Assembly: GCF_002022275.1 (NCBI RefSeq)
Contig: NZ_MSDF01000009.1
Span: 1-64,000, forward strand
Direction of reading: 5' to 3'
Origin: Pseudomonas fluorescens
GTDB lineage: Bacteria > Pseudomonadota > Gammaproteobacteria > Pseudomonadales > Pseudomonadaceae
Length of the DNA stretch: 64,000 nucleotides
Part shown: piece after piece, positions 16,236 to 25,045 of the stretch
Position numbering within the stretch: position 1 is the first letter of the stretch
Layout of the letters: each line of letters starts with the position of its first letter
Translations under genes and position numbers: made by a program
The notes under the pieces: model-generated
Databases searched by the model: none
Seen by the model: the letters and a program-made list of their open reading frames with translations, nothing else
What the model was told of the DNA's origin: nothing

Positions 16236-16940
16236 CTAATCGCTGATCTGCCGATACGCGCGTAACAGAGTCGGCAGCGAATCACGCGACCAGCGTGCGC
16301 CATAGATCCACAGCGTCGTGCCCTCCAGTGCTTGGAACAAAGAGGGATAACCACTTCTGCACGCGCCATGAAACGCAGCACTCTGGCCATCAGAGACCAA
16401 GGCATCAAGACGGTGCTCAGTCACCAGGTCGTCGATTTCATTGCGGGTATGGAGGTCGAACTGAAGGGATTTGTCGCCACGCTGCGCGTCCACCGGCACC
16501 AGTTGCGCGCCGAGTTGACCCAACACACCCAGCGCTCGGAGAAAAGCCTCAGTGTGTTCAACAAGCTCGCTATGGTTACCCCGTACGTAGCGCTGAGCAA
16601 ACCCGATACGCCAACCCGAGATCATCGGGGTATCCGTGAAGGACGTGTTATTCAGCACCAGAGGGACTTCCACCATTACGGGGTCGGAAGGGTCGATACC
16701 GCTTAAGGCGATCAATGATAAGGCCGGGTCGCGCACGGTTCGGATTTGTGGCGCCAGGGCGTTGTACCCGGGAACTGGCGCGGCGCTCTCACGCCGCTCA
16801 GCACCGAAGACGATACTGCGCGGGCTCGCAGTATCGGTGGCGAGGCGTTCCACGCCCTCCAGCTCCCCTGCCATCGGCAGCGAGTGCCCTGCGGGACAGG
16901 GCACGCCCAAATGCCAAAACTTCTTACACTCGCTGTCCAT
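16236..16940 (-). pseudogene. Amidase-like remnant lacking the catalytic region
   Basis: An open frame of 234 codons whose middle and C-terminal parts match the C-terminal half of amidase-signature enzymes: ISGWRIGFAQRYVRGN followed by a helix ending LGAQLVPVDA, then DALVSDGQSAAFHGACRSGYPSL and a closing WSRDSLPTLLRAYRQ. The Gly/Ser-rich amidase signature and catalytic Ser-cisSer-Lys triad, normally 200 residues further upstream, are absent, and the first 80 residues are unrelated and rich in Arg, Ala and Pro. It is therefore either a decayed amidase fragment or a recruited domain of unknown role. The start (ATG 16940) has only a weak AGG site. Confidence 0.5.
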
Positions 16941-17048
16941 CAGAACCTACCCACGAAAACAAAATTCGCGGGATCATCGCACTCTCGTCTGACGTTTGTC
17001 GCAGCGCTGAAACACCCTGAAAACTCCTTTTTTCAAGGCGGCCTTGTG

Positions 17049-18107
17049 TCAGCCAGCAACCTGTTCTTTTGCGCCTTGGGTTTCCACCTCCAACCACCAC
17101 GCATGCCCGCGTTCGGGTTGGTTCAAGCTGAACGCCTGCCCCATCGCCGGCGTGGTAATCGACACGTTGCGCTCCCAGGCCAGGGCCATGATCCGGTCGA
17201 ACGGCTCGTGCCAGGCATGAAATGCCAGGTCGAAGGTGCCGTTGTGAATCGGCAGCAGCCAGCGGCCTTTGAGGTCGATATGCGCTTGCAGGGTTTGCTC
17301 CGGCTGCATATGCACATGAGGCCAATCGACGTTGTAAGCACCTGTTTCCATCAGCGTCAGGTCAAACGGGCCGTACTGTTCGCCAATACGTTTAAAACCG
17401 TCGAAATACCCGGTGTCGCCGCTGAAAAAGATGCGCCGTGAAGCGTCGATCATCACCCATGAGCACCACAGCGTCTGGTTGCCATCAAACAGGCCACGCC
17501 CGGAAAAATGCTGGGCTGGCGTGGCGATGAAGCGAATGCCGTCCACCTCAGTGCCTTGCCACCAATCCAGTTGGCGTACTTTGCTGGCATCCACGCCCCA
17601 TTTGACCAAGGTGTCACCCACGCCCAGAGGCGCGAGGAAATAACGGGTCTTGTCGGCCAGCTGGATGACTGCATGACGGTCAAGATGGTCGTAATGGTTG
17701 TGGGAAAGAATCACCGCCTCCAATGGCGGCAAGTCTTCAAGACTGATCGGCGGCTGATGAAAACGCTTGGGCCCCGCCCAGCTGAACGGCGAGGCACGCT
17801 CGGCGAACACCGGGTCGGTGACCCAGAATTTGCCGCGCATTTTCAGCAGTACGGTGGAATGCCCCAGGCGAAACACGCTGTGGTCGGGAGCGGCCAGCAG
17901 CAGCTCGCGCGTCAACGGCCGCACCGGGATCTGGCCCACCGGGCGCGTGGTGCGTGGTTTGTTGAAGAGCATGTTCCAGAAGATGCGCAACGTCTTGCCA
18001 AAGCCGCCGTGTTGCACGGGAGCATCGTTACTGAAATGCCCTTGCTCCTGCTCGGCAGGCTTGAGTGCCGCAGGCGCTGGGTCGAGTCGAGTTGAAATCG
18101 TGGCCAT
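17049..18107 (-). CDS. MBL-fold metallo-hydrolase (UlaG/NAPE-PLD-like)
   Basis: A 352-aa metallo-beta-lactamase-fold hydrolase. The metal-binding motif SHNHYDHLD is complete, followed by TPAQHFSGRG, the FFSGDTGY Asp and the C-terminal LPIHNGTFD His. The layout is that of the NAPE-hydrolysing phospholipase-D-like and UlaG group, which act on phosphodiesters or lactones; the true substrate is unknown. I chose ATG 18107 because AGGAG lies 11 bases upstream; the in-frame start at 18134 has no ribosome site. It is divergent from a tetR gene with a perfect palindrome between them, so it is probably repressed by that TetR protein. Confidence 0.9.
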   Translation of the reverse strand: MATISTRLDPAPAALKPAEQEQGHFSNDAPVQHGGFGKTLRIFWNMLFNKPRTTRPVGQIPVRPLTRELLLAAPDHSVFRLGHSTVLLKMRGKFWVTDPVFAERASPFSWAGPKRFHQPPISLEDLPPLEAVILSHNHYDHLDRHAVIQLADKTRYFLAPLGVGDTLVKWGVDASKVRQLDWWQGTEVDGIRFIATPAQHFSGRGLFDGNQTLWCSWVMIDASRRIFFSGDTGYFDGFKRIGEQYGPFDLTLMETGAYNVDWPHVHMQPEQTLQAHIDLKGRWLLPIHNGTFDLAFHAWHEPFDRIMALAWERNVSITTPAMGQAFSLNQPERGHAWWLEVETQGAKEQVAG

Positions 18108-18138
18108 TGCAGAGTGACTCCTGGGTCCGCTCATAAAT

Positions 18139-18154
18139 TACACTGCACAGTGTA
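18139..18154. promoter_or_regulatory. Palindromic operator between the MBL and tetR genes
   Basis: TACACTGCACAGTGTA is a perfect 16-base palindrome. A related half, AGTGTAATTT (18195-18204), occurs closer to tetR. Position between divergent genes and symmetry fit a TetR dimer site controlling both directions. Confidence 0.7.
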
Positions 18155-18221
18155 GTTTCTAGATTGCAACAAAACCCGGAGCAAGTAAACTACCGAGTGT
18201 AATTTCCTTTTAGAGCCAACC

Positions 18222-18848
18222 ATGACTGCACCTCTGCGCCTCACCGACAGAAAACGCGAAGCCATCGTGACCGCGGCCATCACCGAGTTTCGGGCTAACG
18301 GGTTCGAGGTCACCAGCATGGACAAAATCGCCGCCACCGCCGGTGTGTCCAAGCGCACGGTGTACAACCATTTCCCGAGCAAGGAAGAGTTGTTTGCAGA
18401 AATTCTGCACCAACTGTGGGCCAGCAGCGTCGCCCAGCTCGATATCAGCTACACCAGCGACCGGCCCCTGCGTGATCAATTACGCGGGCTATTGGCGGCA
18501 AAGATGCAAATGATGTCGGACGCCAATTTCCTCGACTTGGCCCGCGTCGCCATTGCCGCCACCATTCATTCCCCGGAACGTGCGCAGGACATGGTCAATC
18601 GACTCAGCAAACGCGAAGAAGGTTTCACCCAGTGGGTGCGCGCGGCCCAGGAAGATGGCCGCCTGTCCTGCACCGACCCGGCATTCGCCGCCCACCAGAT
18701 ACAAAGCTTGCTCAAGGCTTTCGCATTCTGGCCCCAGATCACGCTTGGCCAACACACCCTCGACGCCGCCGCCCAGGCTGACGTCATTGAGTCTGCCATC
18801 GACCTGTTCCTCGCCGGTTACGAAGTCAGCACGCCTCGCCCGCAGTAA
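18222..18848 (+). CDS. TetR family transcriptional regulator
   Basis: A 208-aa repressor. The N-terminal helix-turn-helix is canonical: REAIVTAAITEFRANGFEVTS, then MDKIAATAGVSKRTVYNHFPSKEELF (residues about 12-55). The C-terminal ligand-binding domain ends with a region like the TetR C-terminal AefR-like domain (QSLLKAFAFWPQ). It is divergent from the MBL hydrolase, 114 bases away, and the palindrome at 18139 is the likely operator for both. Ligand unknown, possibly the hydrolase substrate. Confidence 0.93.
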   Translation: MTAPLRLTDRKREAIVTAAITEFRANGFEVTSMDKIAATAGVSKRTVYNHFPSKEELFAEILHQLWASSVAQLDISYTSDRPLRDQLRGLLAAKMQMMSDANFLDLARVAIAATIHSPERAQDMVNRLSKREEGFTQWVRAAQEDGRLSCTDPAFAAHQIQSLLKAFAFWPQITLGQHTLDAAAQADVIESAIDLFLAGYEVSTPRPQ

Positions 18849-19039
18849 AAACCTGTTGCAGGCACGACATTCCAGGTCGTTTTTCGCGTATTCCCATGCT
18901 GTGCTGCGCAAATGGCCTGGAAGGACACTGATTATTCCCACGCGAATAACTGACAATATTCACAACTATTATCTGATCAACGGTTCGACCCGCTGACGCA
19001 CGCTGTCGTCTTTGCAAAGAAGAGCTGACCCGGAACACT

Positions 19040-20098
19040 ATGGAAAACAGACGAGGCAAAGGGGTTTCATTTGCCAGGCGCATCTACAAGCCAAGGATCA
19101 TCGGCCTGGGTATCGGTTGTATCAGTGTCGTCGGCGCCCTTTACCCGTTGGCGATGCCGACGTGGGTCTGGGTATTCCTGCTGTTCAATGGGTATGCCTG
19201 GGCGCATGTGGCCTACCAGCTTTCCATCCGCTCGCAATTTCCCTACCAAGCCGAGCAACGCAACCTGCTGTATGACTCACTGTCCGGCGGATTCTGGGCG
19301 GCGGCCACGCAATTCACGCCCCTGACCGCCGTGACCATCCTGTCGATGATGACCATGAACAACGTCGCCGCCGGAGGCAAGCGCCTGTTCCTGCGCGGGC
19401 TGCTGGCACAGGCCGCCGGCGTCGGGGTGGCGTGGGGCCTGTTCGGGGTCAAGTTCAACCCCAACGTCAGCCTCACCCAGGTGTACGCCTGCCTGCCAAT
19501 GCTGACGCTCTACCCGATGGCCATCGGTATGGTCTGTTATCAATTGGCGATCAAACTCTCGGAACATAAACGCGCGCTCAGTGCGTTGAGCCGCATCGAC
19601 AGCCTGACCGGCCTGCTCAACCATGGCTCATGGAAAGACTTGCTCAACCTCAAGTTCCACAAGTGCCAGCAGCAAAACGGCCAGGCCTCGATTGCATTGA
19701 TCGACATTGACCATTTCAAGCAGATCAACGACACCTACGGCCATATCGTCGGTGATGACGTACTGCGTCAGTTAGCCCTGGAGTTGCGCCAGCGCTTGCG
19801 GGAAAACGACTTGGCCGGACGCTACGGTGGCGACGAGTTCTGTGTGATTCTTCCGCAAATGCCACTGGAAGAAGCAGCGCGGGTCATGGAGCAGATGCGC
19901 GAAACATTCGGCAATTACCGTAACCCGCAGATCCCCGAGCTGCGCGTGAGCCTGAGCATAGGCCTGGCCGATTTCCAGCCCTTCTTCAGCGATGCCGCCA
20001 TGTGGCTCAACGCCGCAGACCGTGCGCTGTACGCCGCCAAGGACACCGGACGCAACCGCGTCAATGTGAGCGATTACGTCGTCGCCCACTCCGCCTGA
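19040..20098 (+). CDS. Membrane diguanylate cyclase (MASE2-GGDEF)
   Basis: A 352-aa inner-membrane enzyme that makes cyclic di-GMP. Residues 1-175 form a MASE2-type sensory domain with about five to six membrane segments, as in AdrA/DgcC. The cyclase domain follows: IDSLTGLLNHGSW (186-198), DIDHFKQINDTYGH (222-235), and RYGGDEF (261-267) with an intact GGDEF loop. An allosteric I-site RxxD (Arg254-Asp257) sits at the correct five-residue distance, so product feedback inhibition is expected. The ribosome site is weak. The upstream gap (18849-19039) holds no gene. It precedes a PAS chemoreceptor gene. Confidence 0.95.
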   Translation: MENRRGKGVSFARRIYKPRIIGLGIGCISVVGALYPLAMPTWVWVFLLFNGYAWAHVAYQLSIRSQFPYQAEQRNLLYDSLSGGFWAAATQFTPLTAVTILSMMTMNNVAAGGKRLFLRGLLAQAAGVGVAWGLFGVKFNPNVSLTQVYACLPMLTLYPMAIGMVCYQLAIKLSEHKRALSALSRIDSLTGLLNHGSWKDLLNLKFHKCQQQNGQASIALIDIDHFKQINDTYGHIVGDDVLRQLALELRQRLRENDLAGRYGGDEFCVILPQMPLEEAARVMEQMRETFGNYRNPQIPELRVSLSIGLADFQPFFSDAAMWLNAADRALYAAKDTGRNRVNVSDYVVAHSA

Positions 20099-20363
20099 GT
20101 TGTACTACGACATCTCGTCTGAAATGTCCGACTGAATCACGCGGAGATAGCATAATGCCGCCATTGGTCGCCTTCTCTGAAAAGGCCCTTTCCGGGGCCG
20201 AACTTCTCGCACAGCGCGCGACTCTGAACCCCTTGTTCCACCCCCCCTCTGTCAGCACCAGGAAGCTGGCAATGAGCAAGTCAACCGTATGGCGGAGCGC
20301 CTTACGGGGGCAGGCGCATATACATGGATACCCCCAGACGCGTGCTTGCCCGAGCTCTCGAAC

Positions 20364-21683
20364 ATGCTATTCAACACCCACAAAAAAACCATTACCGCCC
20401 TGCAACACACCAACGCCCAACAGACCAGCCTGCTCGACGCCATTGAGCGTTCAATGGCGGTGATCGAATTCGATCTGCAAGGCAACGTGTTGCGCGCCAA
20501 CGACAACTTCCTCAAAACCATGAGCTATCGCGCCGAACAGATTGTCGGCCACCCTCATCGAATGTTCTGCACGCCGGCGTTCGCCCGCAGCGCCGAGTAC
20601 AACCAGTTGTGGACGCAATTGCGCAATGGCCAATTCCAGTCCGGCACTTTTGAACGCGTGGCGGGCGACGGTCAGTCGGTGTGGCTGGAAGCCAGTTACA
20701 ACCCTGTGCGCGACGACACGGGCCAGGTGGTCAAAGTGGTGAAGTACGCGATGGATGTCACACCACGCCTGCAGGCCGAGAGCGACGCCAACGCCAAGCT
20801 CGGTGCCATTGACCGCGCCATGGCGGTGATCGAGTTCAACCTCGACGGCACCATCATTACTGCAAACGCGAACTTCCTGCAGCGCATGGGTTACAGCCTG
20901 GCGCAGATCCAGGGCAAGCATCACCGCCTGTTCTGCAAACCGGAGCTGGCCAACAGCTCAGCCTATGGCGAGTTCTGGAAACGCTTGAACCAGGGCGAAT
21001 TGTTCAGTGGGCAATTTGAACGTGTCGACAAAAATGGCCAGACGGTGTGGCTCGAAGCCAACTACAACCCCGTGTACGACGCCAGTGGGCGACTGTGCAA
21101 AGTGGTCAAGTTCGCCTCCGACGTCACCGCCCGGGTTCAGCAGCACGCCGCCGACGCCCAGAGCGCCGCCCAGGCGTATCACATCTCCCTGAACACCCGG
21201 GACATCGCCGAAAAAGGCGCTCAGGTGATTCAGCAGACGGCCAGTGGCATGCGCGAAATTGCCGCCGACATTGAGGGCTCCTCACAACTGATCGCCAAGC
21301 TCGGCGAGCGTTCGCAGCAGATTACCGCCATCGTCAATACCATTCGCGGGATTGCCGACCAGACCAACTTGCTGGCCCTCAACGCCGCCATCGAAGCTGC
21401 GCGCGCGGGCGAACAAGGCCGTGGTTTTGCGGTGGTGGCCGATGAAGTTCGGCAGTTGGCGGCGCGTACCAGCGGCTCCACGGCGGAAATTTCCAGCATG
21501 ATTGCGATGATTCAGGAAGAAACCCGCCAGGCCATCGACAGCATGGACGGCACCCGCGACCGTGCTGCTCAGGGCGTGGAGTTGGCTAACCAGGCCGGTA
21601 CGGTGATCCTGCAGATTCGTGAAGGCACCGGCGAGGCTGTGCAAGCCGTCAGCGCATTTGCCAGTGAGCGCGGCAACAACTGA
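20364..21683 (+). CDS. Soluble chemoreceptor with two PAS domains (BdlA-like)
   Basis: A 439-aa methyl-accepting-type protein without membrane segments. Two tandem PAS domains each begin with SMAVIEFDLQGN- or AMAVIEFNLDGT-like strands and carry the HHRLFC-type core and VWLEASYNPV strand; these may bind haem or flavin and sense redox or oxygen. The C-terminal signalling hairpin is intact ([21 protein letters not shown] then [15 protein letters not shown]). The signalling domain is short, as in BdlA, which links c-di-GMP to biofilm dispersal. I chose ATG 20364 because it gives the same length as the paralogue at 55574-56893; ATG 20289 is possible. The 265 bases upstream hold no convincing gene. 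Confidence 0.9.
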   Translation: MLFNTHKKTITALQHTNAQQTSLLDAIERSMAVIEFDLQGNVLRANDNFLKTMSYRAEQIVGHPHRMFCTPAFARSAEYNQLWTQLRNGQFQSGTFERVAGDGQSVWLEASYNPVRDDTGQVVKVVKYAMDVTPRLQAESDANAKLGAIDRAMAVIEFNLDGTIITANANFLQRMGYSLAQIQGKHHRLFCKPELANSSAYGEFWKRLNQGELFSGQFERVDKNGQTVWLEANYNPVYDASGRLCKVVKFASDVTARVQQHAADAQSAAQAYHISLNTRDIAEKGAQVIQQTASGMREIAADIEGSSQLIAKLGERSQQITAIVNTIRGIADQTNLLALNAAIEAARAGEQGRGFAVVADEVRQLAARTSGSTAEISSMIAMIQEETRQAIDSMDGTRDRAAQGVELANQAGTVILQIREGTGEAVQAVSAFASERGNN

Positions 21684-21759
21684 TCTGATCTTCACGTGTT
21701 TGGCCCAAGGGCTCGGTCTATAGTGCTGACTGTCTTCACGCCTACAACCCGAGCCCGCC

Positions 21760-22278
21760 ATGACCCCAGAAAAACCAGACGCTGCCCCCGCTGACCACCT
21801 GCGTTTCCACCGAGGCCACGCCCACCTGGCGCCGACGTTTGGCAACGACACGTTCGCCCTCAAGGCCGAAGCCTTCGCGCGCTTCTTCGGCACGCCGACC
21901 TTCCTCGGCGCGCAAACCGCCATCGTGGTGTTGTGGGTGGTACTCAACATCACCGGCGTCACGCACTTTGACGTGTACCCGTTCATCCTGCTCAACCTGG
22001 CATTCAGCCTGCAATCGGCCTATGCCGCGCCCTTGATCTTGCTGGCCCAGACGCGTCAGGCCGCGCGCGATAAAGCCCAGTCAGATGCCGACGCGCAACA
22101 CCGTGAAGCCCTGGCCATCGCCAACACCGAACGTCAGGCTCAGGCTGAGAAAACCACGGAGCAACTGCTGGCATTGCTGGAGCAGAACACCCGCCTGACG
22201 GAAATGACCAAGCAACTGACCGAGCGCATCGAAACCCTGACGTGCGAAATGCATGATCAGTTTGTGCGAAAACCCTGA
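21760..22278 (+). CDS. DUF1003 membrane protein
   Basis: A 172-aa protein with two membrane segments (about residues 48-64 and 70-92) and the DUF1003 signature FDVYPFILLNLAFSLQSAYAAPLILLAQTRQ. A long C-terminal coiled coil (about 100-165, rich in Gln, Glu, Ala and Arg) would project into the cytosol. DUF1003 proteins have no established function. It stands alone between the chemoreceptor gene and a REP doublet. Confidence 0.88.
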   Translation: MTPEKPDAAPADHLRFHRGHAHLAPTFGNDTFALKAEAFARFFGTPTFLGAQTAIVVLWVVLNITGVTHFDVYPFILLNLAFSLQSAYAAPLILLAQTRQAARDKAQSDADAQHREALAIANTERQAQAEKTTEQLLALLEQNTRLTEMTKQLTERIETLTCEMHDQFVRKP

Positions 22279-22295
22279 GTACGCCGCGTTCCCTT

Positions 22296-22382
22296 GTGGG
22301 AGCTGGCTTGCCTGCGATGGCGGTATATCAGTGAGTTATTCAGTGGTTGACACACCGCTATCGCAGGCAAGCCAGCTCCCAC
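22296..22382. repeat. REP doublet (REPIN)
   Basis: Two inverted arms of the main REP type. It lies between the convergent 3' ends of the DUF1003 gene and a LysR gene. Confidence 0.92.
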
Positions 22383-22399
22383 CTTGAACAGTGGAATGC

Positions 22400-23281
22400 T
22401 CAGGTTTTCATGTGCACATGCCGGCCCAGCTCATCAAACAGCGTTACCACCGAGCGCAGCGCCCGGCAATCCGGGCGTGTCAGCAGCCACAGCGCGGTGT
22501 CGCGCCCGGGCAATGCCGGGCCCAGCGGGTGCAGGCCCTCAGCCAGTAAAAAATCCGGCAATGCCGCCACGCCCAATCCTGCACGCACCAGCTCGGTCAC
22601 CGACAACATGCTGTTGCAACGATAACTCGGGCGCACACCAGGCAAGTGCTCACGGCGCCACACCACAGTGGGGTGATCGGGCAGGAAATCATCTGGCGCA
22701 ATCCAGGGCAACTCGGCCAGTTCGCGACCTTCGTACTGCCGCGCGAACGCTGGGCTGGCACACACTTGATAGGTCACAACGCCTAGGCAACGTCCTACAA
22801 GATGCTCGGGGGGTGTCTTGGTCAGGCGCAGGGCAATGTCCGCATCACGACGGCTGAGGTTGGCAAAATCATTGGACGTGCTCAACTCCAGAGTCAGCGC
22901 CGGGTAGGCCGGCATGAATTGCGCCAGCGCCGGCAACAGCAAACCTTGCAACACCGAGTCGGTGCAGGTCAGGCGCACCGTGCCGCTGATCACTTCGCCG
23001 CCCTGCTCCACCCCAATCCGCGCGGCTTCCAGGGCTTGTTCTGCGCGTTCGGCCTGTTGTGCGAGGTTGCTGGCCAAGCCCGAGGGCAGATAACCCGCGC
23101 GACTTTTTTCAAACAGCGTCTGGCCGAGCGAAGCCTCCAGCCGGCGCACCGCGCGGAACACCGTCGACACGTCCACCCGTAACAACCCCGCCGCCCGCGC
23201 CAGCGTGCCGCCGCGTACCAGCGCAAGAATCAGCGACAGGTCGGCGTAATCAACTTGATAGTGCGTGGCTGCATTGAGCAT
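22400..23281 (-). CDS. LysR family transcriptional regulator
   Basis: A 293-aa LysR-type regulator. The winged helix reads YADLSLILALVRGGTLARAAGLLRVDVSTVFRAVRRLE near the N-terminus. The effector domain includes SGTVRLTCTDSVLQGLLLPAL and the DADIALRLTK strand of the AmpR/GcvA-like subgroup. I chose ATG 23281; a longer frame to 23344 would take most of the 80-base intergenic promoter region. It is divergent from the CTP-synthase-like gene at 23362 and probably regulates it and its ABM partner. Confidence 0.9.
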   Translation of the reverse strand: MLNAATHYQVDYADLSLILALVRGGTLARAAGLLRVDVSTVFRAVRRLEASLGQTLFEKSRAGYLPSGLASNLAQQAERAEQALEAARIGVEQGGEVISGTVRLTCTDSVLQGLLLPALAQFMPAYPALTLELSTSNDFANLSRRDADIALRLTKTPPEHLVGRCLGVVTYQVCASPAFARQYEGRELAELPWIAPDDFLPDHPTVVWRREHLPGVRPSYRCNSMLSVTELVRAGLGVAALPDFLLAEGLHPLGPALPGRDTALWLLTRPDCRALRSVVTLFDELGRHVHMKT

Positions 23282-23361
23282 ATGGGGAAACGCCAATATT
23301 GATTGCGTGAGCGCCAATCTATAGTGCGTACCAGGACACCACAAGCCATGGGATGCACACG

Positions 23362-24057
23362 ATGAAAAGCACCACCCTGCACCTCGCCCTGATCGGCGAT
23401 TACAACCCTGACGTGATTGCGCACCAAGCCATTCCCGTGGCGGTGCAACAGGCGGCCGACAGCTTGGGCCTGACAGTCCACGTGCAATGGCTCGACACCG
23501 ACAAAATCACTTCCACTGCCCCACTGCACGCCTTCGACGGCTTTTGGTGCGTGCCCGCCAGCCCCTATCGAGATACCGATGGCGCATTGCGCGCGATCCA
23601 ATTTGCCCGCGAACAAAAGCGCCCTTTCCTCGGCACGTGCGGCGGTTTTCAACACGCCGTACTGGAATATGCCCGCAACGTTTTGGGCTGGGCAGACGCA
23701 GAACATGGCGAACTGGCGCCAACCGCCAAACGCGCTGTCATCACGCCACTGAGTTGCGCGCTGGTCGAAGCCACTGACACCGTGCGGTTGGTGCCCTACA
23801 CCCGTATCGCCGAAGCCTACGGCACCCTGGACCTGCACGAAGGGTATCGTTGCCGCTACGGCATCAATCCCGAATTCGCTGACGCGCTGCTCGAAGCAGA
23901 CCTGATTCCCAGTGGCCACGATTCAGCGGGTGACCTGCGCGCCATGGAGTTACTGGACCACCCGTTTTTCGTCGCCACACTCTTTCAGCCCGAACGCGCA
24001 GCCCTCAAGGGTATTACCCCGCCCTTGGTCATTGCGCTGCTCAAGGCCTCGGCATGA
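23362..24057 (+). CDS. CTP synthase C-terminal-region-related amidotransferase-like protein, catalytic His replaced
   Basis: A 231-aa protein equivalent to only the glutaminase half of CTP synthase; no ATP/UTP synthetase half is present. The nucleophile loop FLGTCGGFQHAVLEYARNVLG (89-109, Cys93) and the downstream EGYRCRYGINPEF strand match PyrG. In CTP synthase the triad ends in HPE; here the motif is ATLFQPE, with Gln209 in place of the catalytic His. Glutamine hydrolysis by the usual triad is therefore doubtful. The family is known as CTP-synthase-C-terminal-related (seleno)proteins and has no clear function. It overlaps the next gene by 4 bases (ATGA), so the two are translationally coupled. 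Confidence 0.85.
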   Translation: MKSTTLHLALIGDYNPDVIAHQAIPVAVQQAADSLGLTVHVQWLDTDKITSTAPLHAFDGFWCVPASPYRDTDGALRAIQFAREQKRPFLGTCGGFQHAVLEYARNVLGWADAEHGELAPTAKRAVITPLSCALVEATDTVRLVPYTRIAEAYGTLDLHEGYRCRYGINPEFADALLEADLIPSGHDSAGDLRAMELLDHPFFVATLFQPERAALKGITPPLVIALLKASA

Positions 24058-24377
24058 TCGCCAACACACCCGCCCCGCCTTACTACGCGGTGGTGTTCAG
24101 TTCATTGCGCACCGAAGGCGATCAAGGCTACGGTCAGGCTGCCCGGCGCATGCTGGAACTGGCACGCGAGCAGCCGGGGTTTCTCGGGGTGGAGTCGGCG
24201 CGGGAGGATGGGTTGGGGATCACCGTGTCGTATTGGGCCAGCGAAGCGGCGATTCTGGCGTGGAAACAGCAGGCCGAACATCAAGCAGTGCGCGAACAGG
24301 GCCGTTCCACCTGGTATTCCGCGTTTCAGACACGCGTGTGCAAGGTCGAACGGTCTTACCGTTTCAACGCGGTTTAA
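24054..24377 (+). CDS. ABM-domain protein (antibiotic biosynthesis monooxygenase-like)
   Basis: A 107-aa dimeric alpha-beta barrel protein of the ABM group. The pattern YYAVVFSSLRTEGDQGYGQAA opens the first strand and helix, then EQPGFLGVESAREDGLGITVSYWAS and the helix AILAWKQQAEHQAVREQG, as in cofactor-free small monooxygenases and related stress proteins. Its start codon overlaps the stop of the amidotransferase-like gene, so the pair is one operon, probably controlled by the LysR at 22400. Substrate unknown; many relatives are not oxygenases at all. Confidence 0.88.
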   Translation: MIANTPAPPYYAVVFSSLRTEGDQGYGQAARRMLELAREQPGFLGVESAREDGLGITVSYWASEAAILAWKQQAEHQAVREQGRSTWYSAFQTRVCKVERSYRFNAV

Positions 24378-24382
24378 AAACT

Positions 24383-24469
24383 GTGGGAGCTGGCTTGCCT
24401 GCGATGGCGGTGTGTCAGTCGATGTATGAATGACTGAAACACCGCCATCGCAGGCAAGCCAGCTCCCAC
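24383..24469. repeat. REP doublet (REPIN)
   Basis: Main REP type, two inverted arms. It begins 5 bases after the ABM stop and sits between convergent genes. Confidence 0.92.
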
Positions 24470-24489
24470 ATTTGAACGGCGTCGCCTTT

Positions 24490-24813
24490 CTAACTCACCA
24501 AACTGCGCAACGCACTGATCTGCGGGACCTCCACCCGGCGCATATACACCCGCAACGGCTCGCTGATGTTGATGCGATCGTCAATGTTTTGATCCAGCAG
24601 CAACTGAATACGCTCGCGCGACAAGGTCATGGTGTGCTCGGCGGCCGGCAGCCAGACAAACTCGGCGGCGGGAATAATGCCGTCATCGGCCACGTCCATG
24701 CCGAAAGCGTCTTCGCTGAAACGCACGATGTACTGGCCGGTCTTGCGGTTCAAGCCGACAAAACCCTGCAACTGGTCAGCGGCCTGGCAGATAAGTTCGG
24801 ATGTGATGCGCAT
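24490..24813 (-). CDS. DUF2025 family protein
   Basis: A small, acidic 107-aa cytosolic protein found in Pseudomonas. The recognisable features are the opening ICQAADQLQGFVGLNRKTG, the block IVRFSEDAFGMDVADDGI, and the ending INISEPLRVYMRRVEVP, which match DUF2025 as I know it. Function is not known. I chose ATG 24813, preceded by a GAGG site 8 bases upstream; upstream in-frame codons lack one. It is monocistronic and divergent from glpQ, with a 232-base gap that holds both promoters and no other gene. Confidence 0.88.
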   Translation of the reverse strand: MRITSELICQAADQLQGFVGLNRKTGQYIVRFSEDAFGMDVADDGIIPAAEFVWLPAAEHTMTLSRERIQLLLDQNIDDRINISEPLRVYMRRVEVPQISALRSLVS

Positions 24814-25045
24814 GGTAAACCTCACTGAAAAGTCCCACAGGGACTGGAAAGATGGTTTACACGCGTGGCAGGAATGACTGCCCTCTAACGGGGCAGCTTC
24901 GGGCAAGAGTACTGCAACATTGCACAAAAAAACCAAGAAATATGGGCCGTGCGCACGTTAATGTCGGTTTGGTGATAGCGCCTTTCGCAATCAATTGTTA
25001 AAAAGGACGCCTTCTCAAAGTTACCTCCACGAAAGGACTTCGCAT

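Noticed and set aside
20155-20463. Small plus-strand frame before the PAS chemoreceptor, with a GGAGATA site ahead of its ATG
   Set aside because: It runs out of frame into the chemoreceptor gene for about 100 bases, and its product has no recognisable domain. I treat 20099-20363 as promoter region.
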